Positions 1-14,726 of a stretch of 64,000 nucleotides of DNA are shown here, one piece after another. The notes below the pieces were generated by a model. That model searched no databases and was not told where the DNA came from. It saw only the letters and a list, made by a program, of their open reading frames with translations. The first letter of the stretch is position 1. Every line of letters starts with the position of its first letter. Both the position numbers and the translations under genes were made by a program. The DNA is from Owenia fusiformis (lineage: Eukaryota > Annelida > Polychaeta > Sabellida > Oweniidae): positions 813,730 through 877,729 of the forward strand of contig CAIIXF020000007.1 in NCBI GenBank assembly GCA_903813345.2, in the 5' to 3' direction.

Positions 1-2579
1 CCTCTACTGCCACTTTTTGAATCAGAATACTAATGATAATGAGAATTAAGCATCCCTAAATATCTTAGACAGAATACTGCTATATGTACAAATATTTATA
101 CATGGTATACAAAACGTCAAGTTCATGGAGTATGCAACAGACAGGATTCCATAATATATAGAACAGAACTCAAATTCCACCATCAACAATATCCAGGGAT
201 CTGCCCACCCTTGCAGGAGATATGAGGAGATGTAAAAAGATAAAACGTAAGACAACATACATGTACAGGACATTGGGCCGGTACAGATTACACATTCCAG
301 TTCGGCTCAGGAATAAATCTTAGCAACCTTGATGAGGAGTTGCTATGTAGTATGGTCACAGTGATCTCATTCTGGATTTGGGCCAATGATCAGTGCTATT
401 TGTCTACCAGCTTAAATGTCATGATGGTGCATATAGATTTTCTTTCAAAACGGTTAAGATGTGATTTTTACTGAGAATTCAAAGAATATAATTAAGAAGG
501 ATATGCGCACTGAATACTTTCAAACATATTTAATATTTGTAAAAATTATTCTGGACGGGAGGGGGAGGTGAAAATCCATATTGACTATGTAACATATCTT
601 CAAATACTATCAATAGTTTTGCCTATAGGAAAAAAAAATGTAGATCATGAATAACATAGTATAACAATCAGGCAATTATTACTAAAGAATGCAAGCAAGA
701 AAATTCAGATTTTTCAGAGAAAAAAGTGAAATCTCTCTGATATTCATGAGATTTTCTGATCTGGTATTATGTAGAGCAGACACAACAACATCACCAGTTG
801 CTCATTGCCATGGTAACCACCAGATGGCTGAAGATAACAATATCTCCTAAGTAATAATCTTCCTTATTACTAATAATCACACATTTTGATGAATATAATT
901 AACAATTAAATTATGGTTCTTAACAAGATGTAATGCATGAATATTGGAAGATCACATTCTCTTTTCTAGCTCTTTTAAGATTTTCAAATGACTACACTCA
1001 AACATCTAAGCATAAGATACTTAATACATCAGAATGATAAGCAAAATATCTGAAATTTAATAGAATGAAGATTAGATAAATCAAATGATGGTTTAAGGAT
1101 TTTAGATAAAAATTATGTTTACGAGTCAAGGTAACTTTTCCGTGAACATTTCCAGGTGAATATCACCAAAATTGGAACATTTCTAAGTGTCCAGGACACA
1201 AATATGAGCCATCTTGGATTACCAAGGTATGACGTTTTTGAATCAAACTGGTAAGAAAGTATGAACATGAGCCTCAAAGTTTCATAACATAAACAAGACA
1301 TGAAAAATAGTTTAGAGAAAATTGAATTGGTTTACAAATATTAATTAAAATTCTCAACCTTCCCAGGTCAGCTTTTACTTTATCCTTAATACAATCACAT
1401 TCATTAGTTTTTTATCATGCGAGGCTATACAATATACATATACATATTTATGAGGCGTTCAAACAATGGCAAATATTATCTCATCCGCAATAGAATAATT
1501 TGCAACACATTTTTACAATTACACATTCTAATAACGAAATCTAATTAAGTGATGTGCATAGGTATTTAGCAATCAACAGATGAGAATGACTTTCATCACT
1601 TTAATAAGACACAATCACGAGCTATAGATGTACATGGATATCTTTTTTCCAACTGTTTGTGGTCTTATAACATGGTGTTCAATAGATTTATTTTTAAAAC
1701 GTAACTTCACCTCTGATCATTAACTTTGCTCCCCATGGTGCAATTACAAATATGTACTCTTAAAAATGTGGATGACATGTATGGTTGTGTGGTTTTGGGA
1801 AGGCTATGGAGTTAAATAGTCACATCAACTATCTCCCACTGAAACTATCTCCCACTGACTCCCAAAGGAGAATCCTATCAGTCAGATGCCACCCCAATAA
1901 CATTAACGTAGTCTGCTCCCATGGCCCACATATACCAAGTACTATGCACTGTAGCAGGTATGTAATGTTTAACAGATTTTCACTATAACCCTTGGAAAAG
2001 TGCCCTTTGCATTAACCACTTGGACATCATCTGAAATCTCATGAGTTATACTGTAATAAGTAACTTGGTTGAAGTGATTTCCTTCAGTTATATCAGGGAG
2101 CATAACTACACATTCAGTTTGAGATTATCTTGACCTGTGTCTATTGACCTGTGCTAATACTGCTCAGCTTGCCGGGAGATTAACCTTTAATAATTCACCA
2201 TTTGCTCTCCTTTTTTATAATGCATATGCCCGATTCCCGTCTAATTATAAAATAATGCAGTCTTTGCGTCTGGAATTAAATCCTGGTCACATCCTTTGTT
2301 TTTGTGTCATGAATGAACAAGGAGATGATGAAAACTAAATGAATTGATTTTTGATGTAGACCAAAATGAAAAGACTAGTGCATGAGAGAAAAGGATATTG
2401 GCTGAATATGTGAAAATATCTGTAACAGGCATGGATTCAAAGCCAAAATAGAGTGGCAAATGAGTGCCAAAAATGATATAAACAGGGATACAGCTTACAT
2501 ACTGACTAATGAGACAAAAATGCATAAAATGTGGAGTTTCATTCATATTTTTGAGAGAAACTGAAGGTTTACAGACTCA

Positions 2580-2745
2580 GACTGCACTATATAAAACTAT
2601 TATAGTGCACTATAGAAACAGTACTATAAAATACTGCACTTTATGATACTGTATTATATAATACTGTATGATATGAATCTGAACTACATGCACATGTAGA
2701 TAATGTACTATGTAATACTGTACTATATATCTCCAGTTACACGCG
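2580..2745. repeat. degenerate AT-rich repeat (tactgtaytatata-like units)
   Basis: Short imperfect units of the form tac-tgt-ayt-ata-ta recur about a dozen times with variable spacing and no fixed period. It reads as low-complexity or decayed microsatellite sequence. A similar low-complexity stretch lies near 38840-39010. Confidence 0.5.
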
Positions 2746-2987
2746 AAAAAGGACAGAATTAAAAGGATTACATTTAGTTTGTATTATGTTACAATTGATT
2801 ATTAATGCAATAATAATGCTTAATGTTATGGGATAATACCTTTCCTATAAAGCCAACTGAAACAATACATTTGTTGAAAATAACCCCAATAAAAGATATG
2901 AAATGACAGAAATTATTCTCAAGTATGTGGTGAGCTTGAACATTTGGATATTTACTTGGGGAAGAGGTTTCCTAAACAGACAATGGT

Positions 2988-3193
2988 AGGCCTGTAGCCA
3001 GAATTTTCCAAGGGGGGGGGGGGGGGGTCACTTTTCCAAAAAATACTAGGGGGGGGGTTCACTTAAATTTGGCCAAAAATCACTCAAAAAATAGTCAGAA
3101 TGGTGAAAACTGCATGATTTTGAAAGAAATTTTGGCCAGGGGTGGGGGGTTTGCCTGAACCCCCGAACCCCCCTCCCTCCTGGCTACAGGCCT
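2988..3193. repeat. foldback repeat with AGGCCTGTAGCCAG ends and poly-G tracts
   Basis: The left end reads AGGCCTGTAGCCA and the right end its reverse complement TGGCTACAGGCCT, so the 206-bp unit folds back on itself. The interior carries two G runs of 9 or more, then a C-rich tract near the right end. A truncated relative with the same left end and G runs occurs near 32699, so this is a dispersed family. Confidence 0.7.
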
Positions 3194-6100
3194 GGTATTA
3201 ATGCACCTACTAGTGACATCATAAACCAATCAGCAACCCCTTTTTAATATGTTGCATCAATTTTACAGAATTGTATCATACAGATTTCCCCAGGCAGTCA
3301 TATCCAGTGGGATTATAGATTCATGGATGAAGTAGGTCGATCAATCAACCAACCAATCAACTAACTTGTGATGAATCACATGTCAGTATTAATGGTTAAT
3401 CATAATTTGATCAAATGTACTTTTACATAGGTTTTTCTTAGCATATTATCAGTCTGATCAAATCTGTCAGTGACACGCTAATCCTCATCACATTCTGTAC
3501 CCCTGGTGTCAGCATTTAGGTAGATTAAGCTCTACGTAAAGAAAAAACTAATGGAAAGGGTGCACATTTTATAGAAGAAGAATAAATCGTGTGAATTTCT
3601 ATAAGATTAAAGGAAATTCAGTAGAATGCCCATAATTGGGTTGAAATATTAGCACATGTTCTCTCTCCTCATTAACACTTGTTGTATGATGTAAGTGAAT
3701 GGATATTCCCCATCAGAGAGAACCCTATACATAAATGCAACTCTGGCAAATTCATGTTTGTATTCACTATGCACCCCTACTGCCTCTTATGTTAAGTAAG
3801 GGGGAGGTTGAAAGAGAAGATGGGTATGTAGGCTCTAATACAAAACTTTGATTCACATTAGTTTCATATTTTTACTTGGGTAATTTCACTTTTTCTATTC
3901 CTATATTGTAAGAATTATGATATCTGTGATTGTATGCGTCACAGAGGCCTTTTATCTAATATTCCAATCGCAGAGTTATTAACTAAATAACTCCATGTAA
4001 AAAATAAAATTCAGCAATTACATAAAGACAAGGGCATGGGTGAGAAACTACAATCAACATGTCATCCTTGAATTAAACAGGACCATCAATTGCAACATTA
4101 TAATGTAAAAGCTTAATTGACATGTTTTAACTTCACATGGTGCATCATCAAAATTAAAATGGTCACCAAGGGGTCTCCTAATTGTAACACAGGGGTTTCT
4201 ATTTGGTTGCCCACTATGTTATATGTATATATCCACAGGGGGTACATAATTCAATTGGGACAAAGTCATAATTGGTCAATGATCAAGGTTTTCTTGCAAT
4301 AAACACTATGAAAGAAACAAGTAATTAGCAAATCAGCCTTAAATTGACATAAAAAGTATCTAAAAACAGGACAAACACAAACCCTGCCCTTACCACATTG
4401 CTTATAATCTATAAAATATCAAAGACAAGTCAAGGCAGACAAAATATTCTCCATTCAAGTTGGAGGAAATCAGATAACAATGATAAAAACCACGCATGAG
4501 ACAAAACTGAGCACTTTATCTATTCATATATCACTGAATGCACCAGACCATAACCTTTCATATATTTTCTGAAATGTTTCAAACTGTTGAGTTGATTGCT
4601 ATCAATGGCTTAGCAGTAACCACTAGCCATAATATCCACATACCTGGTAATATAAGGCCGAAAAATACTAGGGGAGATCACTAAAGAGTGGATAGGCAAG
4701 GAATAACATGATATCATAAAACCACATTCTCTGATTTGCACTATTAGTCTAAATGGTAAACTTGAAGGCAAACAATATTTCTAAGAGCAATAATAGAAAT
4801 ATTAAAATTGGTTTGATGTACCTTAAAAGGGAACAATATGAAACCTTGATGTTTATAAATGCATTTTAACCACAAATTATTGGCTTTAAATTTAAATTTG
4901 TATAATTTAAAACACCAAATATTTCAAAAATGCAATTGAAAAAAGCATATAAATTGAACATTATTATGAAAACTTAAATGTATACCAAACAATAATTCAT
5001 TTTGGAGAATAGACTAGAAGGAACATTCTGGTTTACAAAACCCTGTGCCCTGCAATGTGATAAGGATCATATTTGTGATTGCCAAGAAACGTCAAAACAC
5101 TTTTTACCGATTACATAGCCCGGTGTCACATTAACTTTAATGATAGTTTATGAATGATATTGACATTGCATCTTTTACTCCTGAACTTCCCATCATCGCC
5201 AGACAGATTGATACAGGAAACCCTTGCTCAAAAGATTCTATTTCATTTTTTTTAAATTGAACAAAAGAATGTTTACTTATATGGTTTCAGGTTTATTTAC
5301 TCAATTTCAGATTTTTTTCATGAAATGAATTCTATATTTCTGTAGACTTGGTATATTTTGGAATCAATTTCTGAAGTTCTCAATTCAAAGTCAAGGTGCA
5401 GAATGCTCATAAACAAACAATTGGAAATGCGAGATCCGATCATGAGTCTTGTGAATGAAATTACACATTCAATTATAATAACAGTTATAGCTTTCTCCCA
5501 AATGAAAAAAGGAAAATATTAAAAACTCCTGCTGCTTAGAAACGTAGGAAAACAAGATATTTTAAGAAAATTGGTAAAACCCTTAAGACTTGATATCTAC
5601 ATGTGAGCACAAAGATGACACCAGATGATTAAATTAATTTTTTCACCCCTTGCATTTTTTCACATTGCAACATAACTCAAATTTTATGGCTGACCTATTT
5701 TTCTCAACAACCACAAACGACTTGCCATAATTTATGAAATGGGAAAAGTTTTTTCTCAGTTCAAATCATGTAGCAAAGGTGATGCATACTAACATGTTCT
5801 CAGACATATTTCACAGGTAATTTATCAAATCACCTTTGATTCTAAGAGCATCATTTTTTACATATCTTCACAATATGCAGTCTCACATTATATACATTGC
5901 TGCCTCATCAATGGGAGGGGGTAAGGACAAGGAGAAAAATAGGCTTGATGCAAGACTACAATTTGTATTTAATCTATAGGTGTCACTCTGTTTCTCCAAA
6001 AATCATGAACCATAAGGAAATTGAGCAGCTTTGTAGGGTAAGTGTGAGATAGCTGGCCTTGTATCCTACTGTGGGGTCCTTTAATGAGCTTTACCAGTAT

Positions 6101-7935
6101 ACAACATTAGCTACCATGTTATAGACTATTATGCCATTATAGGTCATCATCCATCAAGATAATTAGGAAGATAAAAAAATGACAAAAATGTGTAGTAGAC
6201 TTGAAAGATCAAAAGATAAAATACCGTTGGTGATTATGTCCAAAAACTCATGTATTAGTTTTAATATCAAATATACCGATTACTATTCATCTTCACTATG
6301 GAGACAGTTGTTTTTTGGATACTGTTATCCGCCCTCCATTGTTTTGCAAGAACGCTAACGAATCATCTTACGTTAAGATTAGAGTTAATCCATCAAATGC
6401 ATTGAATTCAAATGGGGACCACGAGCTATGTCTCAATGACTGACCTATGTTCTCAATCTCTTCAAAGACTGGCAGTGTACAATCATAGCATTAAATGTAA
6501 TATACTGTAATGTTCTTTTTGATCATACTGTACATGTATATTAATTAATCGATGGTCAATTAACAAGCAATTACCACTGTTAATTATGTGAGATAATTGA
6601 TCAAAATACTGAACAATGTAAAAAGACCCTCACAAAATAATATTAATTGTTGTGACAAAAATAAGTTCTTTCTACTTATCCTTTTAAATAAATGGGGAAG
6701 TCCTGAAGAGTTTAAGAGGTAAATTCAAAATTTTTAGAAGTACATCAACTTCTTGACATGAATCAGGAATGCAGTTATGTAATTCAGTTCCAAAACACCT
6801 GAACTTATCTTGGTCGTGTATCATGTTTGCTCTCCTGAATTTCTTGAAATAAATGTAGGCAATGATAACACACCTAATATTATATTCTACATTAAAGAGT
6901 ATTGCTGGGGAGTAGGGTATATATTGACAGGAGTCGCTGAAGCCATGTTTACTGTCAATATAACAATTTTTACTTTTTTGACAAACGTCATAACCCAGAT
7001 TTAATGTGAAAAGCCAGGTCTAAAAGCTTTCAATAGATCGCATAATAATGAACATAGTTTTGCAATTCAAATTGTAGTAAAAGATCTCAATTGACAGGTT
7101 TGCGTGTTAACCATCAATATGTACCTACCTACATATTCTGACCTTGCAAAACAATTTCAACATTTTACAAACACTTTCTTTAAGTATCTGAATATTCTCA
7201 GAAATTGTTGATTTCTACTGCACTATTTTCAGTGTTCACTTCAAGTCAATGAATTTAATGACTTGTTTTTTCCTTTATTTTAGAATGACTTTACAAAGAA
7301 CACCTATAAATGGTACAATATTTTTCAGAGTTATGTGCCTTGAAGCACAAATGGCCAACAAGCATGACAACAAGTAGACATCAATTAAGTGTCCATTCAT
7401 AAAAACACAAAAATAATGTTTTAGTTGACGTAAAAATCTAATGGTCTGTATCAGGCATCTTGTAGCTATTATCTTGATAATTTCACAAACCAGCCACAGG
7501 ATAATGACATTTTTGTGAGCTATACCAACACATCGCGATAGCCGCACCCCCTTTGTCTTTTTCCTTCCTTCTCTCGCAAACGGCAGATAAGAGGGGCTCT
7601 GGCATACCAGAATGATACCAACACTTTTTTACATTTATTCAGGAATTATATAGGAATATCTATTTATTCTTAATCAAACAGAGCATTTCATAGAATCAAA
7701 AAGGATTTTCTCATTCAAGATTTTAAATGTAATTAGTGTACGTAATACGTATGGTGATTCAATGGAGACCTAATATAAAGAGAAGCTCACAATGAAGTCT
7801 TAAAGACAGTTATCATTTTTATGTAATAAATCTTTTATGATCATCACAGGCATGTACCAATATGTAACAAGGATATTAATATTTTATTCCCAAATGTTCT
7901 GTTTTTAGAACAGATGAATAGGATCATACATGCAT

Positions 7936-8573
7936 TAGTGCCTTACGGTAATGCCGGGTTGTCGGCAGCGGCAGTAGATACTCTCAATTGCCGGTAATAA
8001 AATCCATTGCCGATAATCGCCATGCTGCTGCAACATGATGATTGGCATTGCGATCCATTGTCAAATTTACGAAACAATGTTCGTTTAAAAATATTTTATC
8101 AATCATGTATATTTCAATCTCCACATTTGAAGAACTAATCTGTCAATCAACTGCAAAGCATTCGTAAAAGGCGGGAGGATAAGCAAAACCCCACCCACTT
8201 CTGTCAATCATCTCCCGTGCCGCGAGATTAACAAATCACGTGACGTGATATTTCGGTGAAGTAAAAACAAACACAAATAGTTTGATCAATTTTGATCGAA
8301 TTCACTCTATATTATCATTCAAAGAATTCCTAACAATATACACAGTCACACACGATATACACAATGATACAATATATCCACTGTAGTTGATGTGAGCGGG
8401 AAATCAAGCTGAGAAATCGGCTTCGTTAAGGATTTTTCCAAATATTTTAGTTTCACTTTCAGGTTTTTCCCCGGGATTTTAGGAACATTATCAGTATCAA
8501 CGATTATCGGTAACGGTAAGGTAATGGAGGTGAAATTTACCGGCAGTGAGATCCATTACCGTTGCAAGCACTA
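7936..8573. mobile_element. hAT-like MITE, 638 bp, 8-bp target duplication
   Basis: The element starts TAGTGC and ends GCACTA, and is flanked on both sides by the perfect 8-bp direct repeat ACATGCAT (7928-7935 and 8574-8581). Both ends are rich in CGGTAATG and CCGGTAAT motifs in inverted orientation. The TAGNG-type terminus plus 8-bp duplication is the hAT signature. No transposase frame is visible, so it is non-autonomous. The interior is less AT-rich than its surroundings and contains CACGTGACGTGA near 8236-8250. Confidence 0.8.
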
Positions 8574-11500
8574 ACATGCATGGATAAGTTTGACCTGCAT
8601 ATTACGCAAAATAATGTAAAAAATAATCAGATTTTTCAAATTCAAGGCAGTCTCAAATGTCAATAGGGATTTGAATACTTAGTTTCATAAATAAGACAGG
8701 ATATTGTTCCTGTCTGTACTCAAGTATTTTAACCATAAACCATATGATAACTAAATTGATCAAAAACCAGAATCCCAACTTGAAGTAAGACTTTTAACTC
8801 AAGTGTTTAGATATATAACTGAAATTGATATGATTATCTACAAAATAATATATCATTAATTATTTTCTCATTAAGGTATTTGTCAAGATGAGAATTCATG
8901 TAAGGGCACTAATGCATTATGGGAAAGTAACAATATAACCTTAACCGCCCTCAATATAATTCAGCGCATACTGTATTGATCGGAATGTCCTGAGATACCA
9001 GGAGCCTCTGACACATTCATTCATTCGTTTCAGATGTGTTTTTTACAAATGTTTTATGAATGAGCCAGTTATTTTTGATTTTGATAGCTATCATAGCTAC
9101 TCTGATCCATAAAAAACAACCATTGACATTAAATAACAAAACCTGAGTGGTTGATGACCCTAACATTGCCAGAGGCTGATATGATATATCATTGAGATTT
9201 TTGCCTTCAAAGCTTGATACAATGAACACTATAACTACTGTACATACGATATTAACAGAAAATGTGACAATGCAGAATGCGATCAAGAATCCATGTAATT
9301 AATTAACAGGAAGGAACTTGCCCCTATATTGTTAAAGTAACAGGTACATTACACCTTGAACTAATCAGATTTAAGGACGCCACAATTAGATCTATGTATG
9401 AATGAGAGAGCAAGAATAATCCAATAGCGTGTGAAAAAATAATATCGCTTTTGTATTAGGGTTACTGAGGCCAAAATTATACGAAGGTTTTGAAAAGAAA
9501 ACATTTTTCATAAATATATTTTAAAAGACATTTAGACACTTCAACTCGACCTTAATGTTAGAGTAAACAAGATGGCACAATTTATATCAGTGATTCAATC
9601 AAACTAATGAAAAATAAAGCTTGGTTGCAAAAGTTCATCTCCATTCATTAAAGTAAGATTATGTTAAAAGGAAAAACATGTCCAGTACTCATAATATAAT
9701 GGTTTTCTCGTATTTTATGGTTGCCATCAGTTGCCATTAAACCCTCATATACTACAATGCTACTCATCTAGAAAACCAATCAACTTGGCCAAAACTATGT
9801 CCATAAGGAAATGGGGAAAAAAGAAAAAATGAGTAAGTGAGCAATTTAATAAAAAGCAATACAAGGCATGAACAAGTCTAAATTGGAAAACATGCCATTC
9901 AGTCTACAATTTCAGAGATAAGTAGAATATAACTTGTCCAGATCCAAAAGCAATTTTGCAAATCATATTATAGCATCAAATAATTATTCTGAAGATGTAT
10001 GGATATTTTTTCTGCATCATATCAGATGATTATTAAAGTCGTTACAGGAAGACAGCTCAATTGACCATCACTCTCAATAATAATTATGATGTACCTTACA
10101 TGGAATATAAGCTAAGTAATAACAGCTGTACAGCTGTAGATTTAGCATAATGTCTGAACCTAAGACCATTTTCTTGTATATTGCCATACAGTACCATTAG
10201 TTGACAACAGGATGAATTAAAATCTTATCAAGTCATATGAACCTCTAACTTGTAAAATAAATCCATCCAGCTTTGGTTCCCAATGGAGATAATCGGCCAC
10301 AGTTGGCAAAAGTAAAATTTGAACTACTGGACACATCGCAGTTGTTTTAAGTTATCTAATACAAACAGCATACTACTAGTGGTAATATGCAATCATGACC
10401 TACTAACTCACTTAGTCAAAACATTATGGATATTATATGTATAAGGAATGGAGAGGGGGGTTACTTATTGAGGATGACCTTTCTATACTACTACTACCAG
10501 TAATTTACTGCTTGTCTTGAATTGTGATGCTCAAATGCAACCCTAACCCCTGAATGTAGAAAAATGGCATTTAAAAAAAATGTAATACCAATTTTTGATG
10601 AGTAGTTAATTAATGTTTTAGCTTTAGAACATAAGTCTTTTGTAACAATTTATATGTTATATTATTCAGGGACGACACAAGTTAGTATTGGTGCTTATAT
10701 GACTATTAAAATCTAAAATTCAATTTTATGGTTTCAATGACAGGCTCAAGACTACCACTGACTGTTGTAGATTGTTACTTGAATGTTTAGTGACCCTCTC
10801 ATATCTGCCAACCAACCCTTCATATCCTACAACTAAGTCAAGATAAATCTGAGCAATGTTTGAGTATTTAATAAAAATGTCAACCGTTCAGACTATGGCT
10901 TAAAACAAGAATAATCTTTTTCATAAGTTTGATGGAATGCTTTTCATTTTGGTCCCCTTGCAAAGAACTTCATGAAGATACCCCATTGAATAGCACTTGG
11001 TCAAGTACAATAGCTTAAAAAGGGGATTATCTTGCGGAATATTATGAATAGGCATGAAATCTTTAAGTATCAACATGAACATGTCAGATTTTATAGAACT
11101 TGTTTTTGATTGGTTTTAATTTTTGCAGCAATGCAATGAATGCATTTCAAATGTTAGAAAGGATTAATGAAATCAATACCTGGACTAGACCCCTATCTCA
11201 TAAGGAATAATTTCTATTGAATGAATGGAATCGTTATTAATATATCATCAATGGATATTAATTAGAAATAGTCTGCATATATTGACACATATGTTGAGAT
11301 TTATTGAATAATGCAGCACTACATGAAATGTTACTCTCTAATTTTTTTAATTTATCCTTCTTACAGCTATTTTAGGCAATATCCTTGTTATGTTATATCC
11401 TTGTCATGAAATTGAACTTTGCTATGTCACTGTTACGGCCATTGTAATAATTGGCTAATCACTGTTGTTATGACATAAACAAGCTATGAAATGTTAAAAT

Positions 11501-14500
11501 ACTTCAAAAAAGCCATCATACTTTTAATGTCAAAACCATCACATCATACTCGATTCCCAGTTTAGTTTTCAATCACTTCATACCTAGATTATCCAAGATG
11601 ACATCACATTCCATTAACATTCATATTAAGCCTATTTACAAAAGAGGGTGATGATGCAAGAGTGACACAAATCTCAAAATTGAATAAGAATACTATTATT
11701 TGAATCACATTCAAACATCGATTACTGCAATATATAAATATGATACAAAAATCACACTGAAACAAACAGTTTTGACAAAAAACAATGACTTGTAAATTGA
11801 GACAGATATCTCAGAATCAAACATGAAGAAAATTATAACTTAAAATGAAAATCAGAGCTCACTGTCGCAAACAGACAATAAGTAACATTTTTCAGTTTGA
11901 GAATCTTAGATTACATTTATTTTATTTTTTATATTTTCTATTCAGAAAGTGTTCTCCTTAATTTAGGAATTTGGATGAAAGGAATCAGAGGCATCTCTAA
12001 GAGGGTACCTTTACAATGCCAGAAAAATATTGATCAGTGCTTTAGATCTTAGTTTATGTCTGTTACCATGGTTACCGACTCTGGATTACAGATGGAGAAC
12101 CCTTGCAAAAAGGTATATTTGTTATTTTCAGCTGAAGAGAATATCTAGCAAGCATATTACAAACAAAAATGTTCTGCTAATCATTTTGCGTATGCGTATG
12201 AGAATTTTTCATTAAATCAAACAAGATAATAAACAACAACATAAAATCCAGTCCAAAATGACAAGAGACATAATATGATTACTCCTGCTAAAGATATCCT
12301 ACTTTGTGAATGACTTTGATTTCTAACATTTATCTGGACTACATATTAGATTTTGGACTTTAAGCCAGAATACTTAAAACATTCTGTATTCATCCAATAT
12401 TGATTTGTTTTTCTGTTATTTTCAGTATCCTTTTTTATGATATCAGATGTAAGATTGATGAAATTCTATTCTTTAACAGCAAAGTGAAGAAATTGTGCTA
12501 CATGATTATAATAACTTATTGTGATAATGTTTAGGATATCATCATGAGTTTAGTCTTTGACACAATCAAAAATGTTGTTCACATGATGAAAACGACATGA
12601 ATTATACGCCTCTTATGAATCACTTACTGATCAGTATGAAATGAGGAAATATAAAATGTGTAAATGTCAATCCCAAAAAGTATATCAAAATGAATGGAAT
12701 CATTTGGATAGAAAGTTTTGATATCAAATCTCAGTCAACCTGCTTTTTCTATTTTCTCAATCAGTATTATACGATCCAATGGAGTTTCTTCTGGCCTCAT
12801 GACCTGATGTGTTGCTGGTAACATGTACGTGATGTAAACAATCCTAAGAACTGGTAATATAATCATGATCTATGTTTGCATAGGATTTTAACTTTGAAGT
12901 CTGTCCCAATAGCAGACAATGTTTACTTGTATTTAGAAACAGCAAATAATATCACAAAATGTGAATAAATCACGACTGTTATATCTATAACACGACTGGA
13001 TTGGTCTCCTTTAATTATCACATAAAGTTGAGAAACTTGTTTTTTAAGCTTAGATAATCCATCATCTAAATACAGGATTGATCTCATGTATCAGAAATTA
13101 CGATCATGATGAAACAACATGATAGTCACCAAGTCTTGGCAGTTTCTATTTAAAAGTTATTAATTTTTCGAGAGCAAGTTTAAGAGACTAAACTGTATTA
13201 AAAAAACTGATTGAGTTGCTATTATCTAATTGATAATTCCGACTGAATACCTTTATATACTGATGCTCAGTGTACCTATTCACTTCCGAGTTTAAAGTGA
13301 CATTCTAAATACCTTACCACCACAAAAGTCAAAATAAAATTCTCATGACCGCTGCTGAGTGAGATCATATGAATATCGTGACACTGATACCAAGATAATA
13401 TAAAGTAAACTTCATTCATACGATCATATATTGGTTGCAAAAGAAGTATGTAACCATCATGACAAACATCATGTTACCATTCTGGTCGATCAGATCCTCT
13501 CTTAAATGTAATGTTGTTGATTTAAAATATTATTAATATCAGAATGGATACATACAGGAAATTGGATGAATATGTTTTATACATGAACAAGGCTAATACA
13601 TTAGTTCTATAATTGTAACATATAATGCCGAACTGTCCTGTCATTAGGTAATGTATCATCGGTATGTAAGGATGAATCCTAAGAAAATGCAACACTTTGT
13701 AAACTATTATTAGAACTTCATCTGATTTATCTGTTCCCTTCATGAAGTACTTTTACATCACCATGGCTCACTGACTTCATGTTTGAGTACCTGAGGCACA
13801 AGTCTCAAATAGGTCTTTTGTTTTTAATTAAAGGGTAAACTTTCTAAAAAGGTTTTCTGGCCTATATTATATCTAACAAAACTTCATCTACCAAATTGAT
13901 AGACTGTACATTCAGAGTAATTAAAAGTTTTTTTGCCATCAGACCGAGGATCTGGTATTAAAATTTCCCCTACCGCCATTCTGGTATTATCATGTCAATT
14001 TTCTGTTTATTTTATAATATACCATCTGTTAATATGTTCATGTTCTATAGATACAGAGTGAAATTTTCCTATATTACCTTAAGGATCATACCGCAATTAC
14101 AGATGTAGTTATTTCTGCCGAGAGGTGAATTCACGATACCAACCAAACCGAAATATAATTTGAGCATTTGAGGATCCAAGTTGAGAGAAACATACAGCAA
14201 AGCTCGCTAATACATATAAGCCCGTGTCTGAGCCATGATACCAACGAGCAAGTTCACGGTAGACTATTTTGAGGTCTGGTTACCCATGAAATTGTAAATA
14301 AAAGATGTAACCGTTGTTGACAACATTGTATCCAGTCATAACTGGACCTCGGATGTCTGGCTGTTTCCATGTATTGAAACATCTGAATTTGGTAGCCTTT
14401 ACATCATCGTCCAAAGATTGAATGAGTGCATTTCCGAGTGACATATTCAGAAGGCTGAAATGAATGTCTTTTGAAATGTCAAAACTTAGGCTAGGAGTAC

Positions 14501-14624
14501 GAGAAGGGTAAGCTTGGGGGGGGAGGTAGATGGTGGCTGATGAAGATGTAATGTACAGATGACGAATCGTACCAAACAAGACAGCAAAACATTAGAAGAG
14601 TTGTATTAGTGTAACAACACGTAC

Positions 14625-14726
14625 CTGCTGCCATCGGTCTTCTAGAGATGGCTGAGCTGAGAAATAGCCGGTGTCATGAACGACTTGCAGCTCCCGGAAA
14701 ATGTTTCCACTCGGCAAAATATCCAT
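14625..14726 (-). CDS. first coding exon of an unrecognised gene
   Basis: Read on the minus strand, an ATG at 14726 opens a 102-bp, 34-codon exon. It ends in CAGCAG followed by a good splice donor (GTACGT), in phase 0. The peptide ends [18 protein letters not shown], with polar composition and no signal peptide or membrane segment. GC content is clearly above the surroundings, as expected for a conserved exon. I do not recognise the family; a spectrin-repeat or cytoskeletal protein N-terminus is a guess only. The downstream exons, to the left, were not found. Confidence 0.6.

Larger units (their letters stand above)
1..14624. other. AT-rich region without recognised exons (probable intron or 3' side of the minus-strand gene at 14625)
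   Basis: No open frame here combines useful length, splice sites and a recognisable protein. The first exon at 14625-14726 is read leftwards, so this stretch is probably its first intron or introns, possibly with short exons that I could not identify by eye. Besides the features listed separately (degenerate repeat near 2.6 kb, foldback at 3 kb, hAT-like MITE at 7.9-8.6 kb) it is mostly unique-looking AT-rich sequence. Confidence 0.5.

Noticed and set aside
14280-14579. 99-codon minus-strand open frame just downstream of the 14625 exon
   Set aside because: It would have to be read from within the first intron, has no acceptor site joining it in frame to the exon, and shows no recognisable protein feature. 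Probably chance.
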